Assembly: GCA_951213105.1 (NCBI GenBank)
Contig: OX578149.1
Coordinates: 5,288,318-5,352,317 of the forward strand
DNA: 64,000 bases
Source of the DNA: Amaurobius ferox
Taxonomy: Eukaryota > Arthropoda > Arachnida > Araneae > Amaurobiidae
Direction of reading: 5' to 3'
The notes under the pieces were generated by a model. That model was not told the origin of the DNA. It did not search any database and was given only the letters and a program-made list of their open reading frames with translations. Every line of letters starts with the position of its first letter. The stretch's first letter is position 1. Both the position numbers and the translations under genes were made by a program. This document shows positions 1 to 11,140 of the stretch, piece by piece.

Positions 1-1156
1 GGTTAGCATTTCTCTGCCAGACCAACCATCCTACTTAGTAATACATTTAGCGAATTTTTAAAATGTCACCAAATTGATAAAAATGTTTTCAAATCTATAA
101 AAATATCTTGAAATTGATAAAATTGCGCTACATAAATGATATTAATTGTTTTTTGTTAGGGGATAGTATTGTGATGATATTTCGTCAATTTGTCGCAAAG
201 TGGAACTGTCAGTTCTACAGTCCCACTTGGCGATAAATTTGGCGATTTTTTAAAATGTCGCTAATTTGACGAAACTGTCGCCAAATGTTCCATAGAAATA
301 TAACTATTTAGACGATATTTTTTCTACCAATTTATTTGAAGCAAATGATATCATGTCGCTTAGCAACGGATTTAAATCCAATGTGTTTATGCGGCAGACG
401 ATTTTTATTAAATCCTTTCCGATTTGAATAATGAAGATATGTATATAAAATAAATTTCATTGCCATTTCATTTTGGACTGGATAATATCAAATATACTCT
501 TCAGGTTTAAACATTATTATTATTGATATTTTCCGGAATTATTGATTCAGGGATTATTGATATTTTTAAGTTATTACGCCATTGTTTTATTGCGGCAAAA
601 ATTGCTGACACACGCATATTGTACGTTGTACGAGTAATCTTCTAGGAATGCACGGGTATATCTTCTAACCTACGAGAATATAAGTAGTACAGGTATATTG
701 GCATATATATTGGAATCAAGTACAGTCTTCTGGTATGAAGATTAAGGGGATTAATTATATATTCAATTTATTACGTCGTCTGTTGTATTTTACCAAAAAA
801 CATTTGTGACTCATATTGCAAAACGGGTAATCTTCTACTAATAATCGGACATTATAAGTAGTAATACAATTTTAACGCTTTTATTTTGCATATATTGATT
901 CAATTCCATATTTTTTTTATATTTGCTTACATAAGGGGTCCAAGATGTTTTATTCTTCAGATATGTCCATGAAGATAATTTTATATAGCGAGAACAGAGA
1001 TTCTTAAACTTCTTTTTAGGAGCATTATATTAAATATTTTAACAGAATGTTTTGATTAAACATGTCATTTAGTATACTATAAGAATTTGGGCATGATTAT
1101 GAATTTCAAGTTTCTTTATATTATATACTCCGTACGAAGAACGGGTATGCTGCTAG
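1..1156 (+). mobile_element. Helitron-like element, copy 1 (3' end intact, left end outside the window)
   Basis: This segment is repeated almost co-linearly at 2110-3426 and in part at 1735-2105, 24060-24640 (-) and 32560-33000 (-). Its right end has a short hairpin (CCGT at 1130-1133 pairing with ACGG at 1141-1144) followed about 9 bases later by CTAG at 1153-1156 and then T. A short 3' hairpin plus CTRR inserted next to T is the hallmark of Helitron 3' ends. The interior carries diverged short motifs of the type GTCGCCAAATTGACGAAA (about 170-300). I see no Rep/helicase coding, so this would be non-autonomous. The 5' end was not located. Confidence 0.55.
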
Positions 1157-1640
1157 TCTATATAAATAAAAATGAAAATCTGTCTGTCTGTCTCTCTGTC
1201 TGTTTGTCCCATCATCACGGGAGAACGGCTGAAGCGAATTTGATGAAATTTTGTGGGTAGCCTGGAAGTAGTCCCACTTAAAATTTAGTCTATGTATGGA
1301 GTTAGTAAAAAACGACATTTTCGTTTGTCTCATCATCACGGGAGAACGGCTAAATCGAATTTGATGAAATTTTTTAGATAGCCTTTAAAAAGCTCCCCAT
1401 AAATTTAGCCCAAGTTTTGAGTATCTAAGACGAGGGGTTGTCGAGATATTAATTAAAAACGAAACTTTTTCCTAGGAGTTCTACTCTCTAACTCCGCGGT
1501 TTATCCAAACGAAAAGATGGAAAATCGTTTGAAAGTGAATTAAAACTGTATCTCTGAGTTTGGGGGGAGATTTTTTGCACTAATTAGTCACTTTTTGAAA
1601 ACATGAATTGTTTGAAACATGATTTAAACGGGAAATCTAT
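1157..1640. repeat. Interspersed repeat with a tandem CATCATCACGGGAGAACGG motif
   Basis: A CTGTCTGTCTGTC tract (about 1180-1203) is followed by two copies, 121 bp apart, of a unit containing CATCATCACGGGAGAACGG and a GATGAAATTTTGTGG-type segment. The same family occurs in reverse orientation at 22230-22720 with a 147-bp period and as a fragment at 24690-24850. No coding potential is seen. Confidence 0.65.
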
Positions 1641-1734
1641 CTCCTTGGTTTATTTCACAAGCTTTTACTGAACAATGAAAAGTATAAAGAAATCAAAATG
1701 GCTATTAAATTTCGCATTTTATGAGGAAGATTCT

Positions 1735-2109
1735 ATCTTATATCATGTTGCTCGGCAACGGAATGAAATTAAATGTGTTGTTAATATTTATTATTATTTT
1801 TTCTATTTGAATAATTAATAAATGGATGTAAAAATATATTTTTTAAATGAACGGTTTGATTGTTTTTTTAATTATATAAATTGCGGACTGCGTACATCAC
1901 TTTCATTTATTTTAGCAAAGAGATTTCCTGCTCATATATTGTGTTTAGCTAATAAACTCATACATTGTGTTTACCCAATAAATTCATTTAGCCGATTGTT
2001 GAAGCAGAAAATGAGTAGAACGGGTGTATCTTATAATACAATTTTAGTGTTTTCATTTAGTATATACAAACGGGATCAGGATATTTTATTCTTCAGATCT
2101 GCAAATTCA
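1735..2109 (+). mobile_element. Internally deleted fragment of the Helitron-like family
   Basis: The order of short blocks matches copies 1 and 2: ATATCATGT...CTCGGCAACGG, then TTTGAATAATTAATAA, then GGTGTATCTTATAATACAATTTTA, then the TTATTCTTCAGATCTGC block. Large gaps separate the blocks. It sits between the two longer copies, so the first 3.4 kb is a cluster of three copies in one orientation. Confidence 0.5.
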
Positions 2110-3426
2110 GAGCTACGAATTTAGCGGAATATCTCTAAATAACTTGGTAACTTCTCTTAAACTTTACCAAATTAGCGGAAATGTTTCCAAATATATAAAA
2201 TTGACGCAAATCAATGATTTGTTTTTTAGAATAGAGTACTGAAATGATGTTTCGGTAGCATTTGTCGGTCAATCCATCCATCCTACTTAGTAACACATTT
2301 AGCGAATTTTTTTAATATCACGAAATTGATAAAAGTATTTGTGAGTCCATAAAAATATCATGGAACTAATAAAATCGCGCTTAATAAATGAAAATAATCG
2401 TGTTTTGTTAGGGGATAGTATTGTGCTGATGTTTCGTCAATTTGTCGCAAAATGGGACTATCAATTCTACAGTCCCACTTGGCGATAAATTTGGCGATTT
2501 TTTAAGTTATCACTAAATTGACTAAAATGTCGCCAAACCTTCCATGGAGATCGCATTATTCAGACGATATGATTTCCATCAATTTATTTGAAGCAAATGA
2601 TATCATGTCGCTTAGCAACGGATCCAATGTGTTATGCGGCATACGATTTTATATTAAATCCTTTCCGATTTGAATAATAAATATATGTATATAAAATAAA
2701 TGTCATTGACATTGCATTTTTGACTGGATAATATAAATTATGGTCTTCAGGTTTAAACATTATTATAATTGATATTTTCGGGGACTGTTGATTCAGCGAT
2801 TATTGATATTTTCAAGTTATTATGCCATTGTTTTATTATGACGAAAATTGTTGAAATTCATATATAGTACGTTGTACGAGTAATCTTCTGCAAATGCAAT
2901 ATATCTTCTAATCTACGAGAATATAAGTAGTATAGGTATATTGGCATATATTTTGATATATATTGGCATATATTTTGATATATATTGGCATATATTTTGA
3001 TATATATTGGCATATATTGGAATCAATTACGACCTTCTGGTATAAAGAAAACGGGGACTATTGATATTTTCAATTTATTACGTCATCTCTTTAATTTTGG
3101 CAAATATTTTTGAGACTCATATTGTAATACGGGTAATCTTCTACTAACACACTGGCATATTTTCTAATCTGCGACAATATAAGTAGTACGGGGTTGCATA
3201 TATTGATTCAATTCCTTTTTTTTTTGTAAATTTGCTTGCAAAAGGGGCCTAGATGTTTTATTCTTCAGATCTGCCCGTAAAGATAATTTTCCATAGTGAG
3301 AACAGATATTCTTAAACTTCTCTTTAGGAGCAATAAATTTAATATTATAACAGTATTTGCACATGATTGCGAATTATAAATTTCTTTATATTATATATTC
3401 CGTACGAAAAACGGGTATGCTGCTAG
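2110..3426 (+). mobile_element. Helitron-like element, copy 2
   Basis: This is a direct repeat of 1-1156 with scattered substitutions. It ends with the same hairpin (CCGT...ACGG around 3400-3414) and CTAG at 3423-3426, followed by T. Relative to copy 1 it has gained a 22-bp tandem repeat at 2938-3024. No open reading frame of note is present. Confidence 0.55.
2938..3024. repeat. 22-bp minisatellite inside Helitron-like copy 2
   Basis: Three near-identical 22-bp units (TATTGGCATATATTTTGATA plus TA) and a partial fourth. The matching place in copy 1 (about 697-715) has a single unit, so the expansion came after the copies separated. Confidence 0.8.
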
Positions 3427-4972
3427 TTTTTAATAAAATTTGACAGCACACACCCTATTGCACAGATTAAACTAAAATTTTGTATACCGGTGTTTCAGAC
3501 GCAGATGCATAGATTGGTGTCAAAATAAACAGCTGTTTCGATTCATAATGTTTATTAATATTAATGTATTAATTAATAATAAATATTTCGAATATATTTG
3601 AATTTTAAAATTTATATGAATTTTGTTTGGGAGTTTTAGTAGAAGAGTATGTAAAAACAATTTTCTTATTTCAAGATTTATGAATCGCGAATATTATGTA
3701 TATCCCAGAAATTGAAAACACCCATTTAACATTAGGATCAGCTTATTTCAAACACTTGCAAATAGATGAAAAATCCTTTAAAAAGTGGTACACTGTTTTT
3801 TTTTAATCTGCTTTAAATATTCTATAATATGTAATGATCAATAGGGGTTTCTTTGAAGATGTTTAAGTGAGTGCCTAAATAATTACGAAAACGGTCCCTT
3901 AAGCCATTTTCAAATATCGGTATTTGTAGCAGATATTAATCCCTGTCTAGTGATATTTTCCATTTTGTTTTACGAAGCAAATTGTACAATAGTGTCGTGT
4001 TTATTTGTTTTTCTGACGGTTGAATATCTAGGGTGGAGAACGAAAAATATGTGAACGTTTCGGGGTTTTACATTAAGAAAGAGATCTAGCTCTACCTATC
4101 AAGGAACATCTAGGCCGTGATTGTAGACTCTGTAGTGATGAGTTAGGTGATCTACAGTGTGGGCAATAAATGGATTTAGAGTTTGAACTCATTTTATATC
4201 TAAAGCTGCACGAAACTCTTGATTCAGAGTGAAATGGAATCACCGATCTCCAGCTATCCGTTGATAGAGGCGATTATGACTTTCAAACTCAATTGAGTTG
4301 ATTCTTATTCAAGGATACTGTGCCGATCCAGATAGACATGTGTTTCGAACTTTCGACTCAATCTCGATACTCTCGCTCTGCATGTGTACTAAGCATTTGA
4401 GGGAAAGAGAAAAAGCATATTTTAATCATAATATCGAATTTGAAACATTCTTGAAATCCATTCCGTTTTATACCGTTAAAGAATGAGAAAGTAAAACGCA
4501 TCTTTTTTCACAAAAGCTGCTGCTACAAACATGAAATTTCACACTTTCGTCGAGTGATTTAAACGGTGCAAGTTCCGATCTTTCGATAGCGTTTTATAGA
4601 AAACGGTTGAGAATTCAAGATTCAGTTCAATGAAGCTCTTAGCGTCATTACGAAAGCGGCTTTAACTCATTTTCTGCTAATGACGCAGTCATGGTCGTCT
4701 TCACAGTCTGTCGTCATGTTAAAAAACAGAATGGCGTGAGGTTAAAAACAGAATGAAAAACAATACATAAGGACACGGCAATGGCTCCATCTTGTAAATG
4801 ACCTACACTACCTTAGATGGTATTCAAACTCGGGCAACCCATGAATGTGCCGTCTCGACTCAATCTCAATATCAGTCAAGCCTATCCAGAAAACAATCAT
4901 TTTCGACAGACTACGTTTCCGATCTCTATGCGCTCATTTGAAAATGTGTCATCGAAGTGTTATCACTTCAAT
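3427..4972. other. Unassigned AT-rich sequence
   Basis: No recognisable gene, RNA gene or repeat with a second copy in the window was found. Short ORFs here (such as 4298-4486) have no family resemblance I recognise and are at chance length for this composition. Confidence 0.5.
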
Positions 4973-4982
4973 GCGCTCGAGA
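4973..4982. repeat. Target-site duplication of the 5S-SINE, 3' side
   Basis: GCGCTCGAGA here is repeated exactly at 5371-5380, immediately beyond the other end of the SINE. The match extends loosely to AGG versus GGG. Confidence 0.85.
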
Positions 4983-5370
4983 AGGTTGTTGTTGAGACCC
5001 AGACCGTCCGACCTACCAGAAAGGTGTAAGGTAACTGTTTGGACGGCCGGAAAGTGCCACCCAATTTAGACCGGAACGCAGTGGGGGAGGCATCCACAGG
5101 GACCGTACCCTCCTTCCCCTACCACCAACCTCTCGGAAGGACTTACGGACCCACATGTTTAACGTGATAGTACTCCGCATGAACACGGCGGCAGTTGTGG
5201 CAGCGTGCAAATCCAGCGCGCAAACTACCGGGCTGCCGCGTCCGAGATGTGCCAACAGCACGCGGCGTTCCCAGGTGGTCACCCACCCAAGTACTAACCG
5301 CGCCCGATGCTGCTTGACTTCGGTGATCTATCGAGAACCGGTGTTTTCAGCACACTAGAGCCGTTGGCTC
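4983..5370 (-). mobile_element. Complete SINE with a 5S rRNA-derived head
   Basis: Read on the minus strand, positions 5368-5251 form a nearly full-length 118-nt 5S rRNA. It begins GCCAACGG, ends GCTGTTGGC, and contains the strongly conserved stretch CGGTTAGTACTTGGGTGGG and the internal RNA polymerase III promoter region. A body of about 190 nt follows (5250-5061), then a 3' module (5060-4983) with CCGGCCGTCC...GGTCTGGGTCTCAACAAC. The body and tail also occur behind a tRNA-like head at 30232-30476. A 10-bp direct repeat flanks the element, which shows a target-primed retroposition event. The 5S head, the shared tail and the TSD together make this a 5S-headed SINE (SINE3 type), not a 5S gene. 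Confidence 0.9.
5251..5368 (-). pseudogene. 5S rRNA-like head of the SINE
   Basis: The 118-nt length equals that of a genuine 5S rRNA, and the 5' and 3' ends (GCCAACGG...CTGTTGGC) can still pair as helix I. The most conserved portion is the part carrying the internal promoter boxes (about 5320-5270), as expected when only the promoter is under selection. The transcript would run on into the SINE body, so this does not make functional 5S rRNA. Confidence 0.88.
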
Positions 5371-5380
5371 GCGCTCGAGA
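5371..5380. repeat. Target-site duplication of the 5S-SINE, 5' side
   Basis: Exact copy of the 10-mer at 4973-4982. Confidence 0.85.
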
Positions 5381-5633
5381 GGGTGTAAGATATTTTTTCT
5401 TTTTGATTTGAGAGCCATTATAGAATCAGTCCCACCAGATTCAAATGGATTCCTTACATTCACTGAAATTCCATTGCATCGTGGACAATAATAACAAAAA
5501 ATATGGGATGACGTGGGCAGAACCACATAATGCAATGACTTTAGTTCTTTCCTACCGAAATGATGATGTACAAGTTCTACAGAACAATAAAAACATAATG
5601 TTGCCATTAACTTCACTTTTCACGCATAGAAAC

Positions 5634-5727
5634 TGAATGTGTTTCGTTCATTTTTTTACACAACATTCCCGGCCACACATTAAGTTGCTGTAAACCTCTG
5701 GGTCAGTCGTATGGTCTGGGTCTTCAA
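5634..5727 (+). mobile_element. 5'-truncated retroposon with tail type A
   Basis: A 94-bp insertion is bounded by a 9-bp direct repeat, CATAGAAAC, at 5625-5633 and 5728-5736. It ends in the module TTCCCGGCCACACA...ATGGTCTGGGTCTTCAA, also present at the end of the 1353-bp element (45291-45355) and at 48051-48110. The hairpin arms are GGCCACAC (5671-5678) and GTATGGTC (5709-5716), with one mismatch and one G-U pair. So little body remains that the parent cannot be identified from this copy alone. Confidence 0.75.
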
Positions 5728-5736
5728 CATAGAAAC

Positions 5737-6269
5737 ATTCATAATTAATTTTCTGCAACACTTATGCAAGTATCCAAAAAACAATCGTAGACTTTCTAAC
5801 AACGAGTTTAAAACGTTTATAATTAAAAAAAGTATGTATTCAATTAATATAACGTATACAATAAATGATGTATTCAATAAATGGATTCACTTTATTACAT
5901 AAGGGTTTAAAATTTTAACATAAATAAACTTGAGTTCGGTGACATAATAGTGATGAAATGAGAACTATACATTTTTTAATTCCCCCCCCCCCACACCTGA
6001 AAATCTATCATAAATGTAATGAATAGTAGCTACTTTAGACAGCAGCAAAAATAATAATGTCGCCAAGATTTTTACCAACACGTATTACCCATTGCCGAAA
6101 TGAGTTTTAACGCAAAATGCAAAAAACGCGATCGACAGTGAAACAGCCTATGTGAAGAAAGTAATATCATTTTTCTAGAATTCTAAAAAAAAAGGAATTT
6201 GACAGAGTGCAGAGAAATAACCGGAACCAGATTAAAATTCCATTTCCTTCTAGAACAGGGAATTGCGAC
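5737..6269. other. Unassigned AT-rich sequence
   Basis: Contains a short poly-C run at about 5985-5994 and otherwise no recognisable feature. Confidence 0.5.
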
Positions 6270-6450
6270 GCTTAACATGAATTATTAATGGAACGACGCG
6301 GTTAAAAGTGAAAATTATTCAAATGTGTACCGTAAAACAAGATGAAAATCGTTTCACATTTTAATTAGGCTAAAAGCCTTCGATTTAAGCAGTTTGCCGT
6401 GAAAGTGAGCAGTTAACATTATCCGCGTAGTTTTTATACAAACATTTAAA
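6270..6450 (+). repeat. Dispersed repeat G, copy 1
   Basis: Homologous in direct orientation to 10978-11140. Both contain GCTTAACATGAAT, AATGGAACGA, AAAATTATTCAAAT and AATTAGGCTAAAAGC in the same order. The ends are not defined and no class could be assigned. Confidence 0.65.
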
Positions 6451-7370
6451 TGGCACGATGGGCCGACACTCGATGTTATTGAGTAAGTTAAGTCATTGTG
6501 AGATTTTAACTTTTGCTACAATACACAGTATATTCATTGAGAAAGTTTTGGGAGAGAAAGAAAATTCGAAATACTGTTTTAAATGGACTGAAACCTCTCT
6601 GGGATTCGTGGTAGACGAATCAACTATTTTAAGAGTAACATCTGCGTGTCTGCCTGTAGAATATGCATCCTACACTAGCTAGAGAACTAGCGATCAGATT
6701 TTTAAAAAAATTTGGCAGCCAAGTGCTATTTATTTTAGGTATAAACCAAAAATCCTAATGTGGACAGCACATGACTTTCTATGCAGATTTAAATTCATTT
6801 TTTCTTTACTTCTTTAATAATTCAAAATAACAAGCACAATTATTTTAAATTACACTGAATTTGCACATTTAATTCAATTTCGTTTTTGCTTGGTGACTGG
6901 ACTTATTTTCAAAGGTAGCGGAACGAAAGTGCGAAAAAACTAAAATATCTCGAGACCGGCTGGCCTAGAGTACGAGAGTTGATCGTATTCCTTTCCTCGT
7001 CAAAAATTACGTTTAAAATAAGCATTTAATGGATACATTTAAGCATACGTAGTCTTTTATTTTAGATTTGGACGATTTTTGCGGGCCATTTTTTAAAAAA
7101 CGCGGGTTCCTCTTTTCTGAATCATACCGAAATCTAAGCAGCACCAGAGTAACCCACAATTAACTTATTTACCAAATTTTGTGAAATTTTGTCAATTGTT
7201 TTTGTAGCTAGATTAGATACAGACAATTTTTGAAGGCCATTTCGCAAAAAAAGTTGGGTTCTCTTACCCCAAATCGTACTAAAATCTAATTAGCACCAGG
7301 ATCGCCTACAAGGAACTTACCTACCCAATTTTATGATATTCGGTTAATTAGTTTTTCAGTTAGAATGGTT
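6451..7370. other. Unassigned sequence, probably repeat-derived
   Basis: From about 7000 onward there are two loosely repeated passages with AAAATCTAA...AGCACCAG, AACTTA and TTTTGTGA. They resemble the 3' region of an old retroelement, but I cannot name it. A 74-residue ORF at 6458-6682 has no recognisable domain. Confidence 0.4.
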
Positions 7371-7377
7371 ACATACA

Positions 7378-7422
7378 TTGCACAGACAGACATACATACA
7401 CGCACACATACACACACACAGG
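7378..7422. repeat. (CA)n-rich microsatellite
   Basis: Alternating ACAGACAGACATACATACACGCACACATACACACACACA-type sequence with interruptions. Confidence 0.85.
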
Positions 7423-7594
7423 CGTCACGCTAAAAATAATTTGTGTTCTAGAGGTCTTAAAACGTGTAGATCCGTTTAAAACTCGAGTTGCAATTTTCAA
7501 CACCATTCCAAGACTTTCCGCATACATTACCATGCATTCCAGGGAAAGTAAAAAGGAAGCGCCACTTTTATTTAAAATTGGTAGGAAAACAACA

Positions 7595-7622
7595 GCAATA
7601 ATAATAATAATAATAATAATAA
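7595..7622. repeat. (AAT)n microsatellite
   Basis: About nine consecutive AAT units. Confidence 0.9.
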
Positions 7623-8089
7623 AAGTCTGAAAAAATAAATACGTGAATCCACTACTAAATATTCTGTAATTCAAAATACTTAATTTATTTACCAAAATCA
7701 TGCTTATAAAACTGTTTTTTTCAAAATCTTGATACTTTTAATTGGAAATAACCACTTGAAACTTCAACCCTCACATTTACCACATCTTTGATTTTCCAGA
7801 CAAATTGCAGCAACAAATTTTGTTGTATATTACGTGAATTGATGTATTTCTAAAAAAAATCAGCAATTTTTGTTCAATACATTTTGCAAAAACTAAAAAA
7901 AGTATTAGGAATTGGACGCTTTTTCTTCTCTCTAATAAATGCAAAAATAAAACAAAATGATTTTTTTTCTCTAACAAATGCTTCCTTTGATGCTCCTTAT
8001 ATTTTTTGATGCAACACACATATTTTAAATTATTATTTTTTTTTTAATTTTCGTTTTCACTCTCCCCATACAGAGACATGCTTTTACCC

Positions 8090-9420
8090 CCTTCTTTTCT
8101 AATCAACGTGAAACGTTGTATTATTCTGTAGTTGAGTTGGGTTGATATATATCGGAAAATTATTATAGAAATGCTCTTTTATTATTATTATTTTCCCCAA
8201 AACTAAGAAAAATATTAAAATCTTATATTATAATAATGTTATAATGAGATAATAAAAACTTATATTATAATTAAACTTATCTTTTTTTCTTAGTGACTGC
8301 AAAAGTGAAAAATGGCAAATTTTTGTCAGTCGCTATACGCACAATTTTGTTACCACTCAAAGATTTTATATAATTTTCTCCCTCATATTGTATAACCCCT
8401 CCCTCTCTAAAGCAATAAAGTTATCTTCCTTGTACTTAAGTTGGGATACCGTATCTCTGAATATTTTTATAGATTTATTTTGTTCATTACTTTTTCCAAA
8501 ACTAAGAAAGAAAGTAAAATGTTGGTATTTTTGAACTGTCCCTTCTGTTTAGGTGACTGCAAAAATTTTAATTTGATATTTTTGTCCAAGTCTTATTTTG
8601 CCCTAGTTTTGAATATACTATTCAAATACTTTATAGGTTTTTTCGCAGTCCCCAACATTTTAAAGCTCCATCCTTTCTTTTTCTTATCAACCTGACGCGT
8701 CCACGCTATTATTCCGTGTGGGATAGTATATCTCCAAAAATTGCTTCTGAATTTTTCGTTCATTACTTGCTCGGTAAGAATATGCTACCCAATTTTTATG
8801 ACCGTCACTTAAATATTTTATTGTATTTTATTTTTCACACCACAGCATTTTAGTATCCTCTTATTTTCTAATCACCTTAAAACGTTTCTGTTATTTTTCA
8901 TACATTTGGATTGACTTATGTACCTCTGATAGAATGTTCATAATTACTTGTGCATCACTTTTTCCATAACTAAGAAAAACTGTTTCATACCACCTCTTCT
9001 TCTGCAATTGACTGCAAAAATATATAAATAAAACTATTATTTTTCACTTAGTCCATGTGCACCCTAGTTTCGGATATCTTACTTCAATTTAATTTTTACC
9101 TACCCTACATTTTATCACCCCCTTTCCTATTATACTGAACTTGAAGCGCCCGCGTAGTAATACGTTTTCCTGTACTTGGGTTGAGATTATATGTTACTGA
9201 AAATTACTTTTCACTTATAAAACGTTCCACTTTCCCTCCCCTTCTTATTGAAGTCAAAAATGATAAATTTGGTATATTTTTCCATGAGCCCTCTGGTTTG
9301 ATATCCCATTCAAATTGGTTAAAAGGCGGTTCATTTTTCAGCAAACTCATTTTGACATCCCTTCCCACCCATTTCTTGGAACTGAAATTTAAGATGCTTG
9401 AATTTTAACAAGCTGTTGAA
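8090..9420. repeat. Highly degenerate tandem array, unit about 200-310 bp
   Basis: Recurring landmarks appear in the same order: a pyrimidine block such as CTTTTCTAATCAACGTGAAACG (8095, 8670, 8865, 9120), then a TATTCCTGT / ACTTGGGTTGATAT-type block (8112, 8422, 8705, 8890, 9160), then TGACTGCAAAA (8293, 8551, 9008). Divergence is too high for a consensus by eye, but the repeated order supports an old tandem array of four to five units. Confidence 0.55.
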
Positions 9421-9976
9421 CAACGAATATAACGAACCCAGTGCTGGTAACAGAATTTCCAAGCTTTTTGCAGAAAATATAGCTTGGAAATTCTGTTAAA
9501 ATGCCCCTACTATTCCCTATTCTACACATTACTGATCTTTTTATATAAACTGTTTATGCGGCATGAGTCTTCAAGCCATCTGGACCCCTATGCAATACAT
9601 CATTTTATCTCTCCCCTCTAAGGGGTGGGAACAAGCACAAACAGTCAATAGGGCTTTTTGTTTTTTACCTACGAAACTTTGAAAATAATAATTTTGTTTG
9701 ACTATGCGAGTTAAGACTTTGTTTTATGAATCATTTTTTATTATAAAACAGATAACATCAGTCGCATTATGCTAAAACCTAAACTGAAGTTATTTATCTT
9801 TTTTCGAAATTTTAGAGAGTCTGTTTAAAATGAAGTCACCAGATAAGGAAACGATTAAAAAGTGCAAATTTTATATCACTTCAGATAAGTGTCCAATTCA
9901 CCTGATAAAACTCAAATCAGGAAATATAAAGGATCCTCGTTTTTTTTAATATTTTTATATCAAATACCACAATAAA

Positions 9977-9977
<1 letters not shown>
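9421..9977. other. Unassigned AT-rich sequence
   Basis: A short inverted pair, GGAATTCTGTT/AACAGAATTTCC, lies at about 9448-9500. No gene is recognised. Confidence 0.45.

Positions 9978-10040
<63 letters not shown>
9978..10040. repeat. (TA)n microsatellite
   Basis: About 31 uninterrupted TA units. Confidence 0.95.
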
Positions 10041-10044
<4 letters not shown>

Positions 10045-10329
10045 GATAAACTGATATCATTTTATATATAGTATTTCTTTTTTTCAAACGCGTTTCACTC
10101 TAATAAGACGCCAATACACGTCATTCCCTAGATATGATACGTTTCTAAACATAAAATGAAAAATAAAATTATATCCTTCCTTTATTATTGATTGAGTAAA
10201 CGCTTTGCATATACTACATTAACGAGAAGTGAATGGATACCGATTTGCCATTTTGGGGATATTAAAAAAATGTCTTTCCCCAGGTATTGCGATATTTCTC
10301 GGATTAATACACAGTGATCATTATTAAAG

Positions 10330-10490
10330 CACCCCTCTGGAAGAAACCCAAAAACTATCAGTGGGACGTAAGAACTACCAGTAGAAGAAACCTCAGAAAC
10401 AACCAGTAGTAAGGAACCGTTAAAAACTACCATTCGGAAGAAACCTAAAAACTACCAGGGGAACCTAAGAAACTACCAGTAGTAATGTAT
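10330..10490. repeat. Degenerate minisatellite, unit about 22-30 bp
   Basis: At least six copies of a motif close to GGAAGAAACCTAAAAACTACCAG, with variable spacing and small deletions. Confidence 0.7.
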
Positions 10491-10977
10491 CCCTCTCAGA
10501 TATCAAGACAACGTCGAATTGGATGGGAATGTTCTCCAAAAAATGAGACACTGATATCCGTTAAAACTAATAATCCCTACCAGGGTCCATTGAGCGCTAG
10601 GAGTGTTAAAAGTGAGTAAAATGAGCAAATTACAAAATTTGCAAGAAAATACATGACAAGTTTTATGCTTTTCTTGCTTGTAAAAACAGCGCGAAGGCTC
10701 CCACATTGCTGAATGCCATTTGCTTGTTAAGCTGCTGTGTAAAAACCATGGTTATTCTGTCGCTGTGTTATACAAGATATGGTAGGAAAACAATAAACAT
10801 TATGAATCATACTTCGAAACGTAATTTGTTTATGTTTAAGTTCTTGGAGAACACAAATTTTTTGTTCGTCTTCATTCTTCGAAGACTGGCCGTGGTGATG
10901 ATTTTTTTAACCTTCTTAAAGCTGAAATGATTTCGGCGTGTTTCGAAAATTATTCTTATTGAGTATGAGCGGAGTGA
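10491..10977. other. Unassigned sequence with a short duplicated block
   Basis: The passage at 10678-10740 (TTGTAAAAACAGCGCGAAGG, CTCCCACATTGCTGA, TGCCATTTGCTT) recurs in diverged form at 11549-11608. No domain is recognisable in the short ORFs. Confidence 0.5.
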
Positions 10978-11140
10978 GATGCTTAACATGAATTTTTAAT
11001 GGAACGATCGTAAAAGTTAAAATTATTCAAATTTCCACCCATAAAAATAAAATGGCTATGGTCTCACATTCTAATTAGGCTAAAAGCTTCCGATATCGCC
11101 ATGAAAATGAACAGTTAATAAAATTCTCTTGTTTTTGCAG
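10978..11140 (+). repeat. Dispersed repeat G, copy 2
   Basis: Direct homologue of 6270-6450, diverged by substitutions and small gaps. Confidence 0.65.

Noticed and set aside
5251..5368. Functional 5S rRNA gene
   Set aside because: The copy is fused to a SINE body and tail and flanked by target-site duplications. No terminator T-run follows the 5S part on its own strand.
5347..5616. Cys/His-containing zinc-ribbon-like ORF on the minus strand
   Set aside because: It overlaps the 5S-SINE head and its flank, and the Cys spacing fits no family I know.
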